Shown here in pieces: positions 44,227 to 52,982 of a stretch of DNA of 64,000 nt. The notes under the pieces were generated by a model, which worked only from the letters and a program-made list of their open reading frames with translations, was not told the origin of the DNA and did not search any database. Source of the stretch: Rubrobacter marinus (GTDB taxonomy: Bacteria > Actinomycetota > Rubrobacteria > Rubrobacterales > Rubrobacteraceae). Location: the NCBI RefSeq assembly GCF_011492965.1, contig NZ_CP045121.1, positions 3,162,001 through 3,226,000 on the forward strand. Direction: 5' to 3'. Each line of letters starts with the position of its first letter. The first letter of the stretch is position 1. Made by a program: the position numbers and the translations under genes.

Positions 44227-44361
44227 TCAGTTCGCCTGCCGGTCGCTCTCCTTCGCCTGCTGCTTCTCGCCGCGGCTCGGCGACAGCACGAACCAGTAGG
44301 AGCCGAGCAGGATGGCGATCATCAGCGCCATCGCCAACCCGAACTGAACGTACTCGGACAA
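44227..44361 (-). CDS. 44-aa single-pass membrane protein
   Basis: From a TTG at 44361 with GAGGAGG upstream; the frame extends further but that stretch overlaps no ribosome site. Hydrophobic helix QFGLAMALMIAILLGSYWFV at residues 6-25, then a charged cytoplasmic-like tail SRGEKQQAKESDRQAN. No family recognised; possibly a small regulator or subunit. Lies between the acyl-CoA dehydrogenase and the Rrf2 gene. Confidence 0.55.
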   Translation of the reverse strand: MSEYVQFGLAMALMIAILLGSYWFVLSPSRGEKQQAKESDRQAN

Positions 44362-44440
44362 GAGAGCCTCCTCTTCCTGTTTATCCTCCGCAGATCCTAC
44401 GGGGATTCTACGCCAGACCACGGAGCTTCGTCGCCGCGGG

Positions 44441-45624
44441 TCAGCCGACGACCGGCCGCGAGCCCCGCACGCCGCCCGGAGATTCTAAAGATCCGGCGAT
44501 CTCCTCGAGGATGCCGCGCGAGATCACCAGCCGTTGTATCTCGCTGGTGCCCTCGTAGATCTCCGTGACCCTGGCGTCCCGGTAGTACCGCTCGACGGGA
44601 TGGTCCTTCATGTACCCCTGCCCACCGAGGACCTGCAACGCCTCGTCGGCGACCTCGTTCGCCACCGTGGAGGCGTAGAGCTTCGCCCTCGCACCCGCCT
44701 CGGTGACGCGCATCCCCCTGTCTTTGGCCCACGCGGCCTCGTAGGTCAGGAGCCGCGCGGCCCTTATCTTCGTCTGCATGTCCGCGAGCTTGAAGGCCAC
44801 CGCCTGGTGCTCGGCGATCGGCTTGCCGAACGTCGTCCTCTCCGAGGCGTAGCGGGCCGCGTACCGGAAGGCGGCCTCGGCGATCCCTACAGCCTGGGCC
44901 GCTATCCCGATCCTGCCGCCGTCAAGCGTCCCCAGGGCGACGCCCAGCCCCCTCCCCTCCCCCCCGAGCCGGTCCTCCTCGGGGACGAAGACGCCGCTCA
45001 GGTGCAGATCGTCCGTGGTCGCGGAGATCACGCCCATCTTGCGGGCGTGCTTGCCCCACGAGACGCCCGCGGCGTCGGCGGACACCAGAAAGGCCGTCAC
45101 GCCGTCCTCGGCGCGGGCGAAGACGATCATCGTGCCGGCGGCGCGGCCGTTGGTGATCCACTGCTTGTGCCCGGAGAGCTCGTAGCCGCCCTCCACCCTC
45201 TCCGCCCTTGCCCTTATCGCCGAGGCGTCCGAGCCCGTCTCGGGCTCGGTGAGGGCGAAGCAGCCGAGGCGGCCGACGCCGGCGAGCTCCGGCACCCAGC
45301 GCTCCTTCTGCCCTCCGTGCCGTACTCCAGGATCGGCAGGGTGCCCGCGCTGGTGTGCACGGCGAGCGTCACCCCGACGCCGGCATCGGCCCGGCTGATC
45401 TCCTCGAGCATCAGCGCGTAAGAGAGGAAGTCCGCCCCTCCCCCGCCGTACTCCTCCGGCACGCACAGCCCCATGAACCCGGCTTCCGCGAGCTTCTCCA
45501 AAAGATCCAACGGGACCCGGTCCTCGAGGTCCAGCTCCGCCGCGAGCGGCGCTACCTCCCGGTCGGCGAACTCCGCCGCCCGGTCCCTGATCTCGCGCTG
45601 CTCGCCCGTGAGCTCGAAGTTCAT
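44441..45624 (-). CDS. Acyl-CoA dehydrogenase, frameshifted as sequenced
   Basis: ATG 45624. First frame: FELTGEQREIRDRAAEFADR, GLCVPEEYGGGG and SRADAGVGVTLAVHTS; second frame: GCFALTEPETGSDASAI, WITNGRAAGTMIVFARA, ERTTFGKPIAEHQAVAFKLA, QVLGGQGYMKDHPVERYYRD and ITEIYEGTSEIQ-like VTEIYEGTSEIQRLVI with the catalytic Glu. Repair at the CCC of 45311-45313 gives 394 aa, the family length. FAD enzyme of beta-oxidation, probably short/medium chain. Confidence 0.9.
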
Positions 45625-45697
45625 CGCGGTCCTCCGTCCTGACGGTGCCCTTCGCCGGAAGCTTTACACAGGACCGCCCCCCGCGCCCCCGGACGGG

Positions 45698-46234
45698 CTA
45701 GGCGCCGCGCTCCAGCGATTCGCGGTGCTCGGCGCCGCGCTCGACGTAGGAGCGGGCGCCGCGGGCGATGTCCTCCGTCTGCGCCTCCGTAACCTCCCTG
45801 ACCCTCTTCGCGGGGACGCCGACGATGAGGCTGCGGGGCGGGTACTCGCGGCCCTCCGGGACGGTCGCGCCCGCGGCGACGACGGAGCCCTCGCCTATCT
45901 TCGCTCCGGTGAGGATCGTGGCGTTCATGCCGACGAGGCAGCGGTCCCCGATCTCGCAGCCGTGCACGACCGCCGCGTGGCCGACGACGCAATCGTCGCC
46001 GATGGTGACCGGGAACCCCGCGTCCATGTGGACGACGGCGTTGTCCTGGATGCTGGTGCGCTCCCCAACCACGATCTCGTCGAGGTCGCCGCGCAGCACG
46101 GCCCCGTACCAGATGCTGGAGCCCTCCCCCACCCGCACCTTCCCGATCAAGTAAGCCCCAGGCGCCACGAAGGCCGAAGGGTGGACCTCCGGCAGCCGGT
46201 CGCCGTACGGGAACACGCTCTCTCTGTGGGTCAT
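45698..46234 (-). CDS. Gamma-class carbonic anhydrase-like protein
   Basis: 178 aa left-handed beta-helix of hexapeptide repeats (IGKVRVGEGSSIWYGAVLRG). Zinc-ligand pattern: H in NAVVHMDAG, then GHAAVVHGCEIG. Ends with a helical segment. Family members hydrate CO2 or act as acyltransferase-like scaffolds (PaaY, YrdA). Downstream of the acyl-CoA genes' direction; no obvious partner. Confidence 0.9.
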   Translation of the reverse strand: MTHRESVFPYGDRLPEVHPSAFVAPGAYLIGKVRVGEGSSIWYGAVLRGDLDEIVVGERTSIQDNAVVHMDAGFPVTIGDDCVVGHAAVVHGCEIGDRCLVGMNATILTGAKIGEGSVVAAGATVPEGREYPPRSLIVGVPAKRVREVTEAQTEDIARGARSYVERGAEHRESLERGA

Positions 46235-46307
46235 CTCGCCTCTCCTTGGGGATCGCCCGGCAGGTCGGGGCCGGGGAAGGTCCTCCGAGCTCCGGCGCCC
46301 AAGTTAC

Positions 46308-46340
46308 CGGGAGGGCACGACGCCCGCAAGGGCCCTCCCG
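46308..46340 (-). terminator. Hairpin terminator after the SDR gene
   Basis: 9-bp stem CGGGAGGGC / GCCCTCCCG with a 15-nt loop, 8 bp beyond the SDR stop. Confidence 0.65.
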
Positions 46341-46348
46341 TTCGCGCC

Positions 46349-47341
46349 CTAGCGCGAGAGGAGCCGCCGGCCGAGCAGCGCGGCCCCCACGATCACGGGG
46401 ACCGCGACGGCGGCGCGGCCCGCGTTGCGCCGGCCCGCACCGACCGCCGCGCGCTTCGCCTCCTCGTTGAAGCCGCCGTCCGTCGAGGTCCACAGCGGGT
46501 CCGGCTCGAACAGATTGCCGGGGCCGGTCTCCCCGGGACCTTCCCGGAAGAAGCCTCCCTCGACGCCGCGGGTGATGGCCCGCTCGTAGAGCGCCGGCGA
46601 GAGGGCGTGGAGCGCCTCCAGCGCCCGGACGCTGCTCCCCACGACGACCTCCCGGCGCGGGCGCCGGGCGTTGCGCACGATCGCGTGGGCGACCTTCTCT
46701 GGCGGCAGGATGCGGCCCTTTGGCCCCAGGGAGCGTCCGTAAAAGTTGCCCGCGTAGCGGTACGCCGGCGTGTCGACCGCCCCCGGGAAGACGCAGGAGA
46801 CGCTCACGCCCGTCCCCCGTAGCTCGCCCCGCAGGGCCTCGGAGAAGCCGCGCAGGCCGAACTTCGTCGCCGTGTACGCCGCCTGGTACGGCGAGCCCAC
46901 GAGCCCGAAACCGGAGGAGACGTTCACGAGGACCCCGCTGCCCTGGCGCCGGAGGACGGGGAGCGCGGCCTGGGCCCCGTGCATCGCGCCGAGCAGGTTG
47001 GTCTCCACCACGCGGCGGTTCACCTCCGGCGGCTGCTCCTCGAACCTTCCGAAGGAGATCACCCCCGCGTTGTTGACCCACACGTCTATGCGTCCGAACT
47101 CCTCGACGGCCCGGCGCGCGAGCCCCTCCACCGCCGCAAGGTCCGTCACGTCCGTCGGCACGGCGAGGGCGCGTCCCCCCCTCGCCTCACACTCGGCCGC
47201 CACCTCGTCGAGCGCCCCCTCACGCCGGGCGGCGAGCACCACCGAGGCCCCCTTCTCGGCGAACGCCCTCGCCGAAGCCCGCCCGATGCCGCTCGAAGCA
47301 CCCGTAATCACCACGATCGAACCGTCTAGACCGCGAGCCAT
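46349..47341 (-). CDS. SDR-family oxidoreductase with C-terminal hydrophobic tail
   Basis: 330 aa. TGASSGIGRASARAFAEKGA, VNNAGVISFGRFEEQ, NVSSGFGLVGSPYQAAYTATK (Ser, Tyr-x-x-x-Lys) and CVFPGAVDTP. The long C-terminus ends in AVAVPVIVGAALLGRRLLSR, a short membrane anchor. Resembles membrane-attached short-chain dehydrogenases of actinobacterial lipid metabolism. Substrate unknown. Confidence 0.88.
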   Translation of the reverse strand: MARGLDGSIVVITGASSGIGRASARAFAEKGASVVLAARREGALDEVAAECEARGGRALAVPTDVTDLAAVEGLARRAVEEFGRIDVWVNNAGVISFGRFEEQPPEVNRRVVETNLLGAMHGAQAALPVLRRQGSGVLVNVSSGFGLVGSPYQAAYTATKFGLRGFSEALRGELRGTGVSVSCVFPGAVDTPAYRYAGNFYGRSLGPKGRILPPEKVAHAIVRNARRPRREVVVGSSVRALEALHALSPALYERAITRGVEGGFFREGPGETGPGNLFEPDPLWTSTDGGFNEEAKRAAVGAGRRNAGRAAVAVPVIVGAALLGRRLLSR

Positions 47342-47420
47342 CCGAAACCTCCCGTTAGTCGAAACACCGTCCCCTCCGAGACGGATAGGGGGTGTCTACC
47401 CACAAGCGGTCCGTGCGTCC

Positions 47421-48255
47421 CTAGCCGTCGAGGAAGCGGTTCAGAACCTCCGCGAAGCGGCCCGGACACTCGACGTGCGGCAGGTGCCCGCATCCGGGCA
47501 GGATCTCCAGGTTGCCGTGCCGCAGGCGGGCGACCGCGTCGTGGGCGTGGCGCAGGGGCACCACCTTGTCCAACGCCCCCCAGACGACGAGCGTGGGCAT
47601 CTCCAGGCGGGGGAGCTCGTCCAGCAGGATCTCGCTCCCCTTCTGGCCCGCGGGGCCGATGTGGGAGCGCAGGGCGGCCAGCGTGGTCTCCATGAAGCCG
47701 TTCGAGAGGCCCAGCCGGGCCTGCTCCGCCAACCACTCCGCGGGGCCGAGGTGGGGACGGCGAAGAGGAGCGGGGCCCTCCCCAGGGACCGCTGAGCCGC
47801 GCCGCCGGGGTCTTCGCCCAGAAGATAGCCGCCTCACCGAGGCCGGCGAGCGTCGCCGAGGCGAGCGCGGGGTGACCTCCCGTCCGAGCCCGGCGCTGTC
47901 CACGAGGCCCAGGGCGCTCACGCGGGAGGGGCGGGAGAGCGCGAGGCGCAAGGACACGAGGCCGCCGAGCGAGTTCCCGACGACGGGGGCGCGCTCGATC
48001 CCCAGGGCATCCATAAACTCCGCGACGAAGCCCGCCAGAGAAGACGGCGAGAATCCCGCGTGGTCCCTCCCCGTTCGGGCTGCAGCAGATCCGGGGCGTA
48101 CACGCGGCGTCCGCGCGCCAGGGCCGGCATCGCGCGGTTCCATTCGAGGGAGCTCGTCCCGACGCCGTGCAGCAGGACGAGCGGCGGCCCCTCCCCGCCG
48201 TCATGTAGCGGGTGGCGGTCCCGCCGACCCGCACCGTGCGCTCTTCGACATTCAC
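47421..48255 (-). pseudogene. Alpha/beta hydrolase, multiply frameshifted
   Basis: Pieces of one alpha/beta hydrolase lie in three frames: GTG 48255 with MNVEERTVRVGGTATRYM; GPPLVLLHGVGTSSLEWNRA (oxyanion region); FMDALGIERAPVVGNSLGGL (nucleophile Ser in GNSLGG); ALASATLAGLGEAAIFWAKT; and MPTLVVWGALDKVVPLRHAH plus GCGHLPHVECPGRFAEVLNR (Asp and His). At least four single-base breaks are needed, near 48193-48196, 48065-48067, 47869-47872 and about 47750-47805. All catalytic residues survive, so undercalled bases are as likely as true decay. Confidence 0.75.
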
Positions 48256-48392
48256 GTTCGGGAGGTACCCCTAGCAAGCCCCGGCGTCGCCGCGTTCGGG
48301 GTCTTCTCGCCTGCTCGATCGGGCCCATCGTCGCCGGCGCGAAGCGCGGGGCAGTGGTCCCGAATACGACGCGGGGGTATCTACCCCGGAGG

Positions 48393-49568
48393 CTAGACCT
48401 CTACCAGCACCGCGTCGCCCTGCCCGCCGCCGGAGCAGATCGCCGCGAGGCCGCGGCCCCCGCCCCTGCGCTTCAACTCGTACATCAGCGTCATCAGGAT
48501 GCGGGCGCCGGAGGCCCCTATCGGGTGGCCCAGAGCCACCGCCCCGCCGTTGACGTTCGTCCTCTCCTCGGAGACGCCGAGCATCCTGGAGGAGTTCAGC
48601 GCGACCGCGGCAAAGGCCTCGTTCACCTCCACGAGGTCCAGGTCCCCGGCGCTCCAGCCGGCCTTCTCCAGCGCGAGCCTGCCGGCGTTGCCGGGGACGG
48701 TGTGCAGCCTCGACGGCTCCTCCGCCACCTTCGCGTGCGCCACGATCGTCCCCAGGGGTTCGAGGCCGCGCCGCTCGGCGTAGCCCTCGCTCGCGAGCAC
48801 CAGCGCCCCCGCCCCGTCCGTCACGCCCGGTGCGTTGCCGGCCGTCACCGTCCCCCCCTCGTCCAGAGGGTTCAGGGAGGCCAGCTTCTCCAGGGTGGTG
48901 TCGGGGCGGACGGGCTCGTCGCGGTCCACGTAGCTCACGGCGCCCTTTCTGCCGGGCACCTTTACCCCGACGATCTCCTCCGCGAGGCGGCCCTCGTCGG
49001 TGGCGGAGGCGGCCCTCATGTGGCTGCGGTAGCTCCACTCGTCCTGCTCTTCCCGGGAGATGCCCGCGTCCCTCGCCCCGTCGGAGCCGAAGCGGATCAT
49101 GTTGACGCTCTCGAAGGCGTCCAGAAGGCCGTCGTGCATCATCGCGTCCAGGGCTTTTGCGTCGCCCATCCGCGCCCCCCAGCGGGTCGTGGGCAAGAGG
49201 TAGGGGGCGCCGGACATGCTCTCCATGCCGCCGGCCAGGACCACCTCGTAGTCGCCGCAGCGGATCATGGTCTCCGCCAGCGTCGCGCTCCTCAGGCCCG
49301 AGGCGCAGACCTGGTTGAGCGTCTCCGTCGTCAGGGAGAACGGGAGCCCCGCGTGGCGGTTGGCCTGGCGGCTCGGGATCTGCCCGACACCTGCTTGCAG
49401 CACGATCCCGAAGACCGAGTGTCCTATCTCCGCGTCCTCGATCCCGGCGCGGTCTATCGCCCCGCGGATCGCGGCCCCGCCGAGCTCGGGCGCGCTCAAA
49501 GGGGAGAGCGCCCCGCCGAACTTGCCGAACGGCGTCCGCGCCGCCCCCAACACCACCGCACGCTCCAC
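48393..49568 (-). CDS. Acetyl-CoA C-acetyltransferase (thiolase, paralogue)
   Basis: 391 aa. Cys88 in LNQVCASGL, MESMSGAPYLL, GNAPGVTDGAGA, NEAFAAVAL, LGHPIGASGARI and CSGGGQGDAV; the short-chain biosynthetic/degradative thiolase type. With acetoacetyl-CoA synthetase elsewhere in the window it could split acetoacetyl-CoA into two acetyl-CoA. Divergent from the acyl-CoA synthetase gene. Confidence 0.94.
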   Translation of the reverse strand: MERAVVLGAARTPFGKFGGALSPLSAPELGGAAIRGAIDRAGIEDAEIGHSVFGIVLQAGVGQIPSRQANRHAGLPFSLTTETLNQVCASGLRSATLAETMIRCGDYEVVLAGGMESMSGAPYLLPTTRWGARMGDAKALDAMMHDGLLDAFESVNMIRFGSDGARDAGISREEQDEWSYRSHMRAASATDEGRLAEEIVGVKVPGRKGAVSYVDRDEPVRPDTTLEKLASLNPLDEGGTVTAGNAPGVTDGAGALVLASEGYAERRGLEPLGTIVAHAKVAEEPSRLHTVPGNAGRLALEKAGWSAGDLDLVEVNEAFAAVALNSSRMLGVSEERTNVNGGAVALGHPIGASGARILMTLMYELKRRGGGRGLAAICSGGGQGDAVLVEV

Positions 49569-49715
49569 CGCTACGCCTCCAATGCTCTCGATCCCCGCTA
49601 CTTCTCGAACCTCCAGTTTATATATGAATGGTAGGGCCGAGGATCGTCCTTCTAGTAAGATGAGGCACAGCAGCGCCCAATCGGGGGAAGATCAAGGGCG
49701 ACCTAAGGAGGAGAC

Positions 49716-51326
49716 GTGGCGAACATCGGGGACTACGGGTCTACGTACGCGGGCTTCGAATGGGAGACGCCGGAGAGGTTCAACTTCGGGCGCGACGTGA
49801 TCGACGCGTGGGAGGCGAACCGTCCGGCCATGACCTGGCTCGGCGCGAACGGGGACGAGCGGCGCCTGACCTTCGGCGACCTCTCGCGAGCCTCCGACCG
49901 CCTCGCCAGCGCCCTGAAGGAGCTGGGCGTGGCGCGCGGCGACCGGGTGATGGTCCTCCTCGGCAAGGTGCCGGAGTGGCACGTGATCCTGATCGGGCTG
50001 CTCAAGCTCGGCGCGATCCCCATCCCCTGCGCCCCCCAGCTCCGCTCCGGCGACCTCAAGTTCCGGGCCGAGCACTCGGGCTCGGTGGCCATGATCTCCG
50101 GCCCCGAGGGCATCGAGGAGACCGAGAAGATCCGCGCCGAGGTGAGTAACCTGAGCTCCTTCGTCTCCGTGGGGACGGACCACGAGGGCTGGGACTCCTA
50201 CGAGGGGCTCACGGAGGCGGCCTCCGAAGGCTTCCAGGCCGGGGACACCGCCTCGGGCGAGGGCGCCTTCCTCCTCTACACCTCCGGCACGACAAAGCAC
50301 CCCAAGGGCGTCCTGCACACCCACGGCTACACGCACGCGAAAAGGATGCAGGCCCGCTACTGGCTCGACCTCCAGGAGGGCGACCGGCTCTGGTGTACCT
50401 CCGGCACGGGCTGGGCGAAGAGCATCTGGAACGTCTTCCTCGGGCCGTGGAGCCTCGGCACCGAGATCTTCGTCCACGAGGGCGGCTTCGACCCCTCCGG
50501 GCGCCTGGACCTCATCCAGCGCTACGGCATAACCGTCCTGTGCCAGGCCCCCACCGAGTACCGCCTGCTCGCGAAGACCCCGGAGCTCGAAGCGGCCGAC
50601 CTCTCCTCGATCCGCCACGCCGTCTCGGCCGGCGAGCCCCTCAACGCTCCCGTCATCGAGCGGTGGAAGGCCCTGCACGGGCTGACGATCTACGACGGCT
50701 ACGGCCAGACCGAGAACACCCTGCTCGTCGGCAACTTCCCGGGCGTGGAGGTGCGGCCCGGCTCCATGGGCCAGCCCTCCCCGGGCTGCGACGTCCGGCT
50801 CCTCGACCCCGAGGGCCAGCCCTGCCCGCCCGGCGAGCCCGGCGACATCGCGCTCGTCCCGGACGTCCCCGTCCTCTTTAAGGAGTACTGGGAGCAGCCC
50901 GACGAGACCGAGGGCGTCTACAGGAACGGCTACTACCTCACCGGCGACCGGGCAACGAGGGACGAGGACGGGTACCTGTGGTTTATGGGCCGCTCCGACG
51001 ACGTCATCCTCTCGGCCGGCTACCGCATCGGTCCCTTCGAGGTCGAGAGCGCCCTCATAGAGCACCCGGCGGTCGTGGAGAGCGCCGTCGTCCCCGCCCC
51101 CGACGAGGACCGCGGCTCCGTCGTCAAGGCCTTCGTGGTCCTGGGCTCGGGCTACGAGGCCTCCGACGAGCTTGCAAAGGAGATCCAGGACTTCTGCAAG
51201 GGGCAGACCGCCCCGTACAAGTACCCGCGCAAGATCGAGTTTATCGGCGAGCTCCCCAAGACGACGAGCGGCAAGATCCGCCGCGTCGAGCTCCGCCAGC
51301 GGGAGATCGCCCGGGCGACGGGGTGA
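49716..51326 (+). CDS. Acyl-CoA synthetase (medium-chain/MACS-like)
   Basis: 536 aa from a GTG behind AAGGAGGAGAC. YTSGTTKHPKGVLHTHGY, CTSGTGWAKSIWNVFLGPW, IYDGYGQTENTLLVGNFPG, MGRSDDVILSAGYRIGPFEV and the C-terminal LPKTTSGKIRRVELR with the catalytic Lys. The WETPERFNFGRDVIDAWE opening is typical of MACS enzymes. An AT-rich patch (about 49615-49630, TTTATATATGAATG) upstream may be its promoter. Overlaps the next gene by 4 bp. Confidence 0.93.
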   Translation: MANIGDYGSTYAGFEWETPERFNFGRDVIDAWEANRPAMTWLGANGDERRLTFGDLSRASDRLASALKELGVARGDRVMVLLGKVPEWHVILIGLLKLGAIPIPCAPQLRSGDLKFRAEHSGSVAMISGPEGIEETEKIRAEVSNLSSFVSVGTDHEGWDSYEGLTEAASEGFQAGDTASGEGAFLLYTSGTTKHPKGVLHTHGYTHAKRMQARYWLDLQEGDRLWCTSGTGWAKSIWNVFLGPWSLGTEIFVHEGGFDPSGRLDLIQRYGITVLCQAPTEYRLLAKTPELEAADLSSIRHAVSAGEPLNAPVIERWKALHGLTIYDGYGQTENTLLVGNFPGVEVRPGSMGQPSPGCDVRLLDPEGQPCPPGEPGDIALVPDVPVLFKEYWEQPDETEGVYRNGYYLTGDRATRDEDGYLWFMGRSDDVILSAGYRIGPFEVESALIEHPAVVESAVVPAPDEDRGSVVKAFVVLGSGYEASDELAKEIQDFCKGQTAPYKYPRKIEFIGELPKTTSGKIRRVELRQREIARATG

Positions 51327-51685
51327 CCGACCCCGCCCGCCTCGCCGCCGAGGAGTACTGCTACCTCACCACGACGGGCAGGGTAACGGCCAGCCCGCAC
51401 GAGATAGAGATCTGGTTCGCCCTCGTCCCCGAGCGCGACACCCTCTACATGCTCTCCGGCGGCGGGGACCGCGCCGACTGGGTCAAGAACCTCCGCCGCG
51501 ACCCGCGCGTCACGGTCCGCATAGACGGCGTGACCTTCTCGGGCCGCGCCCGCGACCCCGCGGACGACGGGGAGGACGACCTCGCCCGCCGCCTCCTCGT
51601 CGAGAAGTACGAGAGGGTCCCGGGCCGCCTCGCGAACTGGCGCCGAAACGCCCTGCCGATCGCCGTGGACCTGGAGAGGGGATAA
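51323..51685 (+). CDS. Deazaflavin/FMN-dependent split-barrel oxidoreductase-like protein
   Basis: 120 aa from a GTG that overlaps the synthetase TGA. EYCYLTTTGRVTASPHEIEI, LSGGGDRADWVKNLRRDPRV, a VRIDGVTFSGRAR strand and LVEKYERV fit the F420/FMN nitroreductase-like split beta-barrel family (DUF385-related). Cofactor not provable from sequence. Translational coupling suggests a role beside acyl-CoA activation. Confidence 0.75.
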   Translation: MTDPARLAAEEYCYLTTTGRVTASPHEIEIWFALVPERDTLYMLSGGGDRADWVKNLRRDPRVTVRIDGVTFSGRARDPADDGEDDLARRLLVEKYERVPGRLANWRRNALPIAVDLERG

Positions 51686-51748
51686 GCGCGCCGGCTCGCG
51701 TGTCAGGGCGTACGTCGAGACCCGCCGCCCCGACCTAGACTGGGTCAC

Positions 51749-51913
51749 GTGCGAGGTACGAAGAAGCGAGACCTGCCGGAGAAGACCTGTCCCGTCTGCG
51801 GGCGGCCCTTCAGGTGGCGCAAAAAGTGGGAGAAGGACTGGGAAGCGGTCACCTACTGCAGCGAGCGCTGCCGCTCGCGGGCGAAGGCGGCGAGGCGAAC
51901 AGGGGCCTCCTAG
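51749..51913 (+). CDS. DUF2256 zinc-ribbon-like small protein
   Basis: 54 aa from a GTG at 51749. Two Cys pairs: C-P-V-C near residue 14 and C-S-E-R-C near 40, with [14 protein letters not shown] between, the DUF2256 signature. Very basic C-terminus (SRAKAARR). Likely binds one zinc. Its TAG overlaps the BtuF-like stop in CTAG. Confidence 0.8.
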   Translation: MRGTKKRDLPEKTCPVCGRPFRWRKKWEKDWEAVTYCSERCRSRAKAARRTGAS

Positions 51914-52664
51914 GATAGCCCCAGCAGCGCAGAGAGCTGGCGCAGGCTCCCCGCCATCCTCGGGCCGTACCAGGTGAGAAGCTTCCCGTCGACGAGGTGG
52001 ATGCGGTCCTCGCGCGCGGCTGGGACGTCCAGCGCGTAGAACTCCGCGAGGTCCTCGGCCGAGAACGGGTAGGGCTCGTCCGGCAACAAGATGACCTCGG
52101 GCTGGGAGGCCTCGATCTCCTCGGGCGAGACGACGGGGTAGCGCGTGCGCCCCCCGCAAACGTTCTCGCCCCCCGAGACCTCGACGACGTCGTGAACGTA
52201 GGTGTCCGAACCGACGCCCATGTAAGGCCCTTTCCAGATGGGCACGAAGAGACGGGGCCTCCTCGGCGGTCTCGTCCCGCGCAACCCCTCGTACACCCGC
52301 TCTATCGGGGAGATCACCGCGTCGGCCCGGGGCGCCTCGACGAGCACGGCCAGCTCCCGCAGCATCTCCAGGGCCTCCTCGACGGTCTCCGGAGCCCCCA
52401 CGAAGGTCGGGACCCCCGCCGTTTGTAGCGCCTCGACGCTCTCGCGCGCGTTCTCCTCCCTGACCGCGACCACGAGGTCCGGCTCCAGCTCCAACACGCG
52501 CTCGACGTCGACCTTCTTCGTCCCCCCGACTCTCTCCACCCCGCCGACGCGGCGCGGAGGCTGCGTGCAGTACCGCGTCCTCCCCACCACCTTCTCGCCC
52601 ACCCGAAGGCGAAGAGCGCCTCCGTGAGGCTGGGCACCAGGCTGATTATGCGTCGCGGAACCAC
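51910..52664 (-). CDS. BtuF-like helical-backbone metal receptor, frameshifted as sequenced
   Basis: First frame: [18 protein letters not shown]; second frame: [55 protein letters not shown] and [20 protein letters not shown]. Adding one base in the CCC at 52602-52604 joins them into 251 aa. GTG 52664 chosen; GTG 52700 is possible. No signal peptide and no BtuCD genes nearby, unusual for a transporter receptor; it may be a cytoplasmic cobalamin- or corrinoid-binding protein. Confidence 0.8.
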
Positions 52665-52982
52665 GCGCAGAGCATACCCCGGCACAACCCGAAGCGTCAC
52701 CGAACAGGCCCCGTCCCGTAATCTCGTTGTTACGCAAGCCCACCACCCTTCGTCCCACGCTCGGGGCCGGCCCGAGCGGACCGGCCCCCTCTCGCCTGCG
52801 CATGCATCGGTCGAGCCGCCCCTTCGGCGTTACCGTAACGTCTGCTCCGTGTAACCTTTTTGTTATTCTGATCCTCTAACATGCCTCGGCGTCGGACCAC
52901 CGAAGTCGAAGGAGCTTGCTTCCATGCGAAGCGGGCACTCCTGGCCCGGGGCGGCGTCGCGATCGGTGTGAAGGAGACGGTG
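52665..52982 (+). promoter_or_regulatory. Upstream region of the first LPXTG gene
   Basis: 318 bp. Contains a perfect inverted repeat CGTTAC-C-GTAACG (52828-52840) followed by an AT-rich stretch (GTAACCTTTTTGTTATTC, about 52850-52867), the look of an operator plus promoter. No other gene is supported. Confidence 0.45.

Noticed and set aside
52665..52860. Cobalamin riboswitch near the BtuF-like gene
   Set aside because: No recognisable B12-box by eye, and the region is upstream of the surface protein as much as of the BtuF-like gene.
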